Below are positions 56,117-64,000 of a DNA stretch of 64,000 nt, piece by piece. The position numbers and the translations under genes are program-made. Each line of letters opens with the position of its first letter. The stretch's first letter is position 1. The notes beneath the pieces are model-generated. The model was given only the letters and a program-made list of their open reading frames with translations. It did no database searches and had not been told where the DNA came from. Origin of the DNA: Aedes albopictus (taxonomy: Eukaryota; Arthropoda; Insecta; Diptera; Culicidae); contig NC_085138.1 of NCBI RefSeq assembly GCF_035046485.1, forward strand, positions 42,195,464 through 42,259,463, read 5' to 3'.

Positions 56117-58450
56117 ATGCTGTTTTTCTTTTTGATCCAGTTCAAACCTGGGTTGAAAGTGAATGAGATCACAGTTTCAACCCCAACCCGATTTCGGATT
56201 CACTTGTACATACGTGGTTACGCATGGCGGAGAGCAACGTCATCAGCCAATTCGAAGTCATTTAGGTGCTCCATGGTAATGGGCTGCCACAGCAATCCAA
56301 CGATTTGGTGCACGAACAATCGCACGTACCAGGGTTTCGTCGATTACGATGAGGTACAGTAGCGGTGATAATATACATCCCTGCCTCACTCCAGCAACCA
56401 CACGGATGGGATCGTACAAAACACCGTTGTGCAATATTCTGCACGAAAATGTCCTGTACTGTGCTTCAATGAGACCGATGGTTTTCTAAGGAAGACCCTT
56501 GCGCCTAAGGGCTTCCCACATGTTTCCGTGATTTAGACGGTCGAAAGCTTTTTCGTAATCAATGAACACCGGGTAGAGGGACTCTTGGAATTCATTGATT
56601 TGCTCCAGAATGATACGAATCGTGACAATATGGTCCACACAGGATCGTCCGGCTCGGAATCCTGCTTTCTGTTGTCAGAGAGTTGCGTCAATCTTCTCCT
56701 GTATCCGGTTTAGGATCACTTTGCAGAGGACTTTGAGAACAATACACAGTAACATGATGCCCCGCCAATCATCGCATACAGTCAGGTCACCCTTCTTGGA
56801 TACCTTCACTAAGACGGCCGGAAATGTCGCGGTTTCCCATGTGTTGCAGAATGATTGATGCAGTAGTTGTGCGGATACTACGGGGTCAGCTTTGAGCATC
56901 TCAGCTGATATGCGATCGACCCCTGGGGACCTGTTCGATTTCATGCTACGGATGGCTGTTTTTATCTCCTGCACTTCGGTGTTGACACGGGTAATGCGTC
57001 GAACACTTGGCGGATCATGCTGAGATGTTGATAGCGTTGACACTTTAAAAAGGTTTTCAAAGTGCTCGAACCAGCGTTTCAACTGGTCAGCCGGGTCGGT
57101 CAGTAGCTGTCCAGACGTGTCTTTCACGGGCTTCGTAGCATTCATCTTGGTCCCACTAAGGCGACGTGAGATATCGTAGAGGAGACGGATGTCGCCGGTG
57201 TTTGCGGCTTTCTCGCCTTCGTCGGCTAGGGAGTCCGCCCATGCTCTTTTATCCCGTCAACACGAGCGTTTCACTTCCTTCTCGAGAGCTGTACAGCGCT
57301 GACGGGCTACGGCTTTGGCTCCTCGTGTTTTCGCTCGCACTATCGCGGCTTTGGCGTTCCTTTGCTCCTCTATCTTCCTCCAGGTATCATCTGTGATCCA
57401 CTGCTTTCTCCGAGTGCGTAGCTCACCTAAATTATTCTCGCCGGTGGCGATGAAGGCGTTCTTGATGGCGCTCCATTGATCTTCTACGCTTCCACCTTCT
57501 GGAATATTCGTCGCACGGTTCTCTAGCTCCTCGACGAAGGACATTTTCACCGCAGCGTCTTCCAGTCGGCGTGTGTTGAACCAGCGCCTGATTTTCTCCT
57601 CCTGTCGCTGGATCCTGGCAATGCGCAGTCGGATCTCGCCGATTAGGAGATGATGGTCGGACGCAATGTCGGCGCTACATTTGTTCCGCACATCAAGAAG
57701 GCTCCGTCTCCATTCTCGGTCTTCCAATCACCACGTCATTGTTGCCACAAAACTCTGCAAACAGCTCTCCGTTTTCGCTCATTTCTCCGAGACCATGGCG
57801 TCCCATGACGTGCTCATAGTCCGAGTTGTCGGAACCAACCTTCGCGTTAAAGTCGCCCATAAGGATCTTGATATCACCTTTCGGATTCTTGTCCACGACA
57901 GCATTCAGTTGACTGTAGAAGTTCTCTTTATCTTGCAATTCGGCAGCATCGATTGGCGCGAACCACTAATTGGATCATGGTGAGGTTTCGAACCCGTGTT
58001 CTGAATCTGGCTACAATTATCCTCTCATTAATAGGTTCCCAATTCATGAGCGCAGCGTGGGCGTGAGCGCTGAGCAGTAAACCAACTCGACGGTGGCGAG
58101 GAGCGTGTTCACCTCGTAAGCCAGGGTATAGCAGAATTTGATCCGACGTCAATCTGTGTTCTCCAAAGTTCGGCCAACGGACTTCGCTCAGCCCTAGGAT
58201 CTCAAGCTTCATACGGCATGCCTCATTGACTAGTTGTGCCAGTTTACCCTGCTAGGCTGGGGTTAATACATTCCAAGTCCGAATTCTTGACCGTTGTTTC
58301 GCGCTAAAAAGTAGTTGCCGTTGAATCAGTTCGTAATCTTTCATTTTCGGTTTCTGTAACGAAGTCAGAAGGACAACAGTGCCCAGGCTGCACTACCAGC
58401 TAAGCACACAACTCTTAGCTGGCGGTCTTTGTCATCGCTTGACCCGTGAA
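56117..58450 (-). pseudogene. RTE-like non-LTR retrotransposon relic
   Basis: Minus-strand pieces give an apurinic-type endonuclease (EILGLSEVRWPNFGEHR near 58200; MGDFNAKVGSDNSD near 57860; IASDHHLLIGEIRLR near 57650) followed by RT (RSPGVDRISAEML near 56920, VFIDYEKAFDRLNHGNMWEA near 56560, RQGCILSPLL near 56390, LADDV near 56240). Stops and frameshifts separate them and the 3' end is missing. The endonuclease style fits the RTE clade. The 5' end is near 58450. Confidence 0.8.
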
Positions 58451-58895
58451 AGCATGAGGTAGGAACTTGTGAGGACCAGAGCTATGTTGGACGCTCTCCT
58501 TATCGATTCACCGTTTTGCAGCCCAAAGCAAAGATCGTCTGTATCTACAGTATCACAAGGAAATAGTATTATTATTAATAGCTTTATTAAGGAGATTTTC
58601 AGCCCGCGGCTGGTTCATCTCCAGGGAAATAGTAAAAATAATTTGGAAGGTAGGTACTTACCGCTCTTTCCATGCGTTCTCAATCCATTCTACGTAAACG
58701 ATCACAACAAAACCTAGCGGTAAATTCAGCACAGGTTTTATTGGCCCTAGTCTTCCTTATCCACTAAAGTTCTTCGGTAGGTAAGAAACATAATCTACTT
58801 CAAGTTTAAATCTGAGTTTGCCTTCCTAAGTATTGGAATAATAATGCAATGTCCCTTCACGATCATTCCTTATACAGTGCAGCATTCAAGTCCGA
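58451..58895. other. Spacer downstream of the RRM-like gene
   Basis: Contains a phrase TTTATTAAGGAGATTTTCAG and GGTTCATCTCC (58580-58622) that also occurs near 35545-35590; the remainder is likely 3' untranslated or intergenic. Confidence 0.4.
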
Positions 58896-60233
58896 TCAGT
58901 CGAATCTGGGACCTCGCCAACGGCGGGCCCCTCGGATGCGTTGCCTCATAATTTGGGCTTCCGTCTTCTGGCGTCTGGTCTTTGTCACTTCCGGATTGAG
59001 AGCCGGTTTTTTCGCCGGAGGAGGGAGAGGTTTATTCTGAAATGAAGGGAATCAGCATATGCAATAAGCATAACTTTTGTCGAGCATCGTACCTGAACCT
59101 GAATTTTCGCATTTATTTTGCTCTGTACAGCTCTAAGCTGCTCTTCCAGTTGTCTTGCCTCGTTCAGAAGCTGTTGTTTGGATTCCTGTCTGTGGGATCC
59201 ATTTCCGTACGGCACGTTGTGGTCGTATCGGCGTTTTTGTGGAACTACCTCCTGCAAATCAGAAACGCAATTGAGTGAGAAAACTGGGGTAAGAGTGAAC
59301 TCTCCTTTAACTTAATGCAGTTTCAAATCTGAAAATTATGCTCCAATTTGAACCTTTGAAAAATACACAAAAATCACTTGGATGTGGACTTACCCTAGTG
59401 TAGTGACGAGCACTCCTTGGAGCACTCGGCTGGGCAGAAGAAGGAACACCTCGAGCTGCATCCTTGTTACTCTTGTTGTACAACCACGGCATTCTCATCT
59501 TTGGAATGACTCCGTGCGAAATGAACTTGAGGTACAAAAAGTGCAACCTGGTTCGCATAAATTTCGGATTGTCGGTAATCTGCTTGTTGAGTTCGTCCAT
59601 GACATCCCCTTCGATGAACCGTTGCTTTTTGATTGGTCCCTTGACGGGTGTCGCCTTAAGTCGGGGATCCTGCATGATAGAACCTTTGCGGTTCGGTTGA
59701 TGATTCAGTTGGACCACGAAGTGATCGAGGCTTTGCTTGCTGAGGAAAACGACCTGCCCATACTGACGCAGGTAGTCCTCTAGGACGGTTTCCGTTTCCA
59801 ATTTGTCCTCCGCCACTAAATGCTTGACCTTGAATAATTTGCTGTTACGGCCGGCAGCGAGAGCTTTCATCGCCGTTCGACCATCGTAAACCTTCAATTT
59901 ATGCCCGTAGAATGTATCCCCATGACACGCATTGATGGCCCGATTGGCGTCCTTCTTATTGATGAAATACACCAACATGTCGAATAGTCCGACACGCATT
60001 TGGTACTCCTCGAAGAAGGTATCCTTCAAACGGAAAATCATGAACGACGGCAAGCCCTTCGAGGCGAAATACTTATGCGCGGTGAAGAACACATTGTAGT
60101 CGGATTTTGCTCGGGGCACATAGAAGTTACCCAAATATACAGGCCAATATTTTGCAAGCGGAAAGTCCGCCTTGCAGCGGGGATCGATATCCGTTGGTTG
60201 CAGTTCGCTTTTGGTGTACGTCCTCGGGGCCAT
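58896..60233 (-). CDS. RRM-like protein with Arg-rich C-terminus, unnamed
   Basis: Three exons join at phase 0: 60233-59394, 59251-59093 and 59036-58896, with introns starting GTAAGT and GTACGA and ending TTTGCAG and TTTCAG, giving 379 residues. The ATG at 60233 was chosen because a splice acceptor CCTTTTGCACAG lies directly before it, implying a non-coding first exon. Residues about 25-118 resemble an RNA-recognition fold (VYLGNFYVP, MLVYFINKKDANRAINACHG), though the first half carries a long insertion. Exon 2 encodes a short coiled coil (LLNEARQLEEQLRAVQSKI) and exon 3 a basic tail ending RGARRWRGPRFD. An RNA-binding nuclear role is inferred; I do not recognise the orthologue. The exon 2 end could be six bases earlier. 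Confidence 0.75.
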
Positions 60234-60671
60234 CCTGTGCAAAAGGCATTGAAAATAGTTATTATAAATGGAAATAAAATGCTTGCGTGTCCAACTTCGC
60301 TAGTCGAAAATACCGGGTTCCAGCTGGATTGATAATAAAATGTGCCTGTTTCTGCTATTTTATTTAAGGACAAACGTCTTGAAATCCCGCTTCGACAGTG
60401 CATCCGAACTTCAGACGCACAAATCTTGAGAAGCAAGCTTCAAACAACAGTGCCTTTTATTATCTATGTATTCTGTTCTTTCTCACTTGTAATACGCTTA
60501 AAATATGAAGCTCAGTTGCGCTGGTTTTGTTTCCGAAGAGATTTGTGCGCTCGAAATCGTGAGTAGGTGCCAAAGCCGGTAATTTTGGGATTCTAACAAG
60601 TCTGTCCTTAACTAAACAATGATTGCTGGGTAGAGCGAAGCGAAATGACAAATGAAGAGCTAAGTTTACCA
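60234..60671. other. Upstream of the RRM-like gene
   Basis: Expected to hold the first, non-coding exon and promoter on the minus strand; I cannot place them with confidence. Confidence 0.35.
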
Positions 60672-63600
60672 TTAATTTCAATTTCAATTTCAATTAAATT
60701 TATTTTTCTGTAGTCAATAACACTATTTTAAAGAAAGAACTTAACATTAACAATTCAGAGATTTGGATAACCTTACAACTGAGAAACAATTCAATTTCAA
60801 TAATAGAGACGTATGTACAACATTTAGAAATTGCTAGCTACGAGTAGCTTTTTTAGGGAAAACGAGTTTAAGATTGAAAAAACCCTAGATTTCATGATTC
60901 TTAACGCTAATATCACAGATGTTGAAGGTGGAGTGCTTCGATGAGCGGATTTGCGGACATCGCACAGGAAGTCCTAAATGATCTTGTAGCACGTTCGATG
61001 CTTGCGTCAATTGTATCGACACCAGCCAGCTTGTGGAGATCATCGGTCGGATACCACGGGTTCAGGTTGTAGACCATCTTGAGCAGCTTGTTCTGCTTCA
61101 CCTGTAGTCGTTTACGGTGCGATTTGGCGCAGTTGCCCCAAACCGCGGACGCATAGATTAGCATTGGCCGGATGATACACTTGACCACCAACAGCTTGTT
61201 CTTCACGCGCAGCTTCGATCGGCGACTCAGCAAAGAGTATCCAGCTTTTTACGCTAGCTTGCCATAAACTTTGAATCACCCCCTTCTGACGTGTCTTGCC
61301 GACACTATAATAATTATTATAGTTCGATCAAAGTATGCTTGGTGAAGGTGAAAATAATGTTTGTTGATAATGGAACGTCACACATTTTCATCCATCGTCA
61401 AGTCATTTTTTAAATCGATTTTCTATTTTAATTACTAACATTTATAATATTGTAGGTGGCTTTATGAACAGTATACTATAATAGATCTGCTAAAGGACCA
61501 CAATGGCTAGAATGCAAGAATTCAAGGATGTTATTGAGATGCATTGCCGTCAACCGCTAAATGATTACGTGTGAAGAAAGCCCAGGAATTCTCGGATAAC
61601 TTCAGGAGGAATTCCCATGAAAATGATGGATGATTTCCCAAGTAGATTTTTAACGAATTTCCGGGAAAATCCTGGAGGATATTTGCGGTGATAGCTTAGA
61701 AAAACATCCGGGGAACATTTGGAGGCATTCCCGAGAAGCTCCTGGATGAATGCTCGGAAAACTCTTGGAGGAATTATCGATGGAATCCTCAAAATAATTA
61801 TCTGAAATATGCCCAAAGGAATTACCAAAAGACTTACTAAAATACCCAAAGATATTTCCGGATTCAAGATCGAATTCATTTAAAAAAAAATACTATAGTA
61901 GAAATAAATGTTTGTGTAATTTTTTTTATCGCAAAATACGGTGCAGAGATTACGATTTTCCCTGTTCCAAGAATGGTTGCTCTTCCGATCTTTAAGGGCT
62001 GGCGTTTGTCATAGAATGAAAATTCTAGCCCATGTGTTTAATAACGCTGCTCGCTCTGTTGAACATGCCTGCTGTATGCATGCAATTTGCTGGCACAAGC
62101 TATGATGAAACAATTCCGATAGAAATCCGATCAGAATTCTGAAACAAATTTGGGTGAAATTGTGGTGATATTACGATGTTGTTTTTAAAGAATTTTAATT
62201 GTATTCCTGAAAAATATCGGGTACAGTCTAATTATATTGAGGAGAATTGTCTGCGGATACTGCATGGAATTACAGATAATTTCTTGCCGAATTCTACGGA
62301 ATTCGGTGGATTTCCAGGGAAACGCCGGTGAAAGTTTCTAATGTTTTCAGGTCTCCAGGAAAGTGCTCCAGGAAAACCCTATTATTACGTTATTGGAGGG
62401 TGATCTTGGCGGACAGTAATATATTTATTGTATGATTTTCGTCTCTTTTTGTATTGTTTAGCAGAGCACATTTCCATGAGAATCGAATAGCTTCATAATA
62501 ATCTGGTGTCTAAAAGTATATAAATGCAGTTAGAAATAAAAAATGTGGGAATATATCTTCAAAGCATTTCTATGCAAAGATACCGTAGATTCAAAACAAA
62601 AGCAGTGAAAATTCTTGACAGCTCAATCAACAAATGAAAATTACTGCCTACTAAGATCAAACCATAAAATCTGTCGGCAAGAAATGTCAGAATCAATTCA
62701 CCCCTCGTCTTTTTATAGCCAGCGTAAAAAGCTGGATAGGGCTTTGGTCGACCGATCCACCTTTCCAGCGATGTAGTTTACGTGCTTATCGAACTTGAGC
62801 TTCTGGTCAAAAATCACTCCCAAATACTTTACTTCGTCATCCCACGTAGTTTGCTGGCCGTTGACCATGATTGATCGACGTGGGAGGTGACGAGCGACTC
62901 GTCTCCTGGTGAAGTAGATGGACTGTGTTTTCCCCGCGTTGAGCTTGATCCGCCATTTGCGTTGAAATTCCTCAAGGTTGTTCATTGCCGCTTGTAGGTG
63001 AGTGACGACGATGTGCGGGTCTTTGTCTGACGCCAGGAAAGCGGTGTCATCCGCAAAAAATGCGTCGACCATCAGTACGTCAGAGGTAAGGACGTTGTAA
63101 AGAGCCGGGCTTAGCACTGAACCTTGGGGCACACCAAACGGAATGTTGTGGGCACGGGAGTATTCACCATTTACCGTTACCGAGAAAGATCGGTTCGAAA
63201 GGAAGGACTGCACGATCTTAACTAGGTAGAGAGGTAGATTCGAGCGGAAGAGCTTGAAAACCACGGCTTCCTGCCAAACCGAGTCGTAGGCTTTTTCGAC
63301 ATCCAGGAGAACCATACCAGTCGACTTTCCCGTTTGGAACCCGCGCTTCACTTTTTGCGTTATGCGAGCGAGTTGATGCACCGTTGAGTGCCCCGTTTTG
63401 AAGCCGAACTGCTCGGGGGGAATGCATTGCACTGTCTCCAGGTGACGGTTCAAACGGGCGAGGATTACCCTTTCGAGCACTTTGCTCAGGCTGCTTAGGA
63501 GGCTTATCGGTCGGTAGTTACCTGGATTGGTGATATCCTTGTTCGCTTTCGGGATAGCTATCACGTTGGCGTGTTTCCATCTAATTGGGAAGTAACTCAG

Positions 63601-64000
63601 GACCAGGCATGCGTTGAATTTTCGTCAGCACCACCAGCCCTTTTCTTGGCAAGCGCTTAAGGCAGATATTCCGAATGCCATCCTGCCCGGAAGATTTCCG
63701 ATTTTTTAGCGTTCGGATGATTGACTTCACCTCTTTCGGCTTTACCAGAGCAGCGTGAGGCACTGGAGAGCTTGCAGCACGGATCTGGACGAGTGCATTT
63801 TCCACTGCAGCCGAAGTTTCAGGATCTCCCGGCTCCTCGTTGTTGTGAGCAGCTGCAAACGCCCTTGCAAGCGCTTCGGATTTCTGTGATGGACTCACAA
63901 TCAGATTTCCATCGACGTTGAGCGGTGGGCTGTACTTGACCGTATTTCGGAGGCTGCGGGTTAGCTTCCAGAATTTGTTGCTGCCGTTGTCCAGATTTTT
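60672..64000 (-). mobile_element. Jockey-like non-LTR element, cut by window edge
   Basis: The 3' end on the minus strand is a short (GAAATT)n tail (60672-60700). RT pieces run from 63898 upward in the element: KEVKSIIRTLKNRKSSGQDG, then YRPISLLSSLSKVLERVI, VLLDVEKAYDSVW, FGVPQGSVLSPALYN, and the catalytic FFADDTAFLA near 63050, then the C-terminal part at 61235-60913 (PMLIYASAVWG). One frameshift near 63600 and a 1.5-kb insert at 61240-62720 break it. The Jockey clade is inferred from motif wording and order. Confidence 0.85.
61240..62720. other. Insertion in the Jockey-like RT, flank inverted
   Basis: The RT frame stops at 62720 and resumes at 61239. The left end of the insert (TCCAGCTTTTTACGCTAGCT) is an inverted copy of the coding flank just right of the insert (AGCGTAAAAAGCTGGA). 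Inside, 61575-61880 and 62280-62390 hold degenerate phrases such as GGAATTCCC and TTCCGGGAAAATCCTGGAGG, similar in style to the CAGGAATTCC minisatellite at 10600-13510. No gene seen. Confidence 0.6.

Overview
The window is repeat-rich eukaryotic DNA from an Aedes-type mosquito. The evidence is tRNA-derived Feilai-like SINEs, BEL/Pao, copia, Jockey-like and RTE-like retrotransposons, many short inverted-repeat elements, and compact insect genes with introns of about 60-140 bp. The species is inferred from repeat content.

Three host genes are supported. An odorant receptor (7tm_6 family) lies on + at 31666-32980. The PAF1 homologue of the RNA polymerase II-associated PAF1 complex lies on + at 41264-42995. 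An RRM-like gene of unknown function lies on - at 58896-60233. Nothing links them functionally; they are islands between repeats.

1-29 kb is a nest of insertions. A TA-flanked MITE (ends at 1287 and 28941) is split by a 5'-truncated non-LTR element. That element is split by a 314-bp MITE, a TTAA-type MITE (itself split) and a BEL/Pao element (3209-28596) with identical-looking 838-bp LTRs and an ATCAG target duplication. The BEL element is split in gag by about 17.7 kb of non-BEL DNA (8710-26432). This insert holds a 12-bp-type minisatellite, a 1.4-kb foldback element, SINEs, exon-like duplicated pieces and a 7.6-kb array of a 126-bp satellite.

29-41 kb holds inverted-repeat elements, the odorant receptor, two related 8-bp arrays in opposite orientation (33905-34350, 36690-37492) and more MITEs. 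After PAF1, 43-56 kb is a decayed copia element cut by hAT-like elements with 8-bp target duplications and by a TIR element. The TIR element carries a non-coding LTR element (50657-55495) whose interior is almost entirely tandem repeat. 56-58.5 kb is an RTE-like relic, and 60.7-64 kb a Jockey-like element broken by a 1.5-kb insert and cut by the window edge.

Most of the transposon history can be read directly, because the interrupted sequences rejoin in frame or at precise target duplications.
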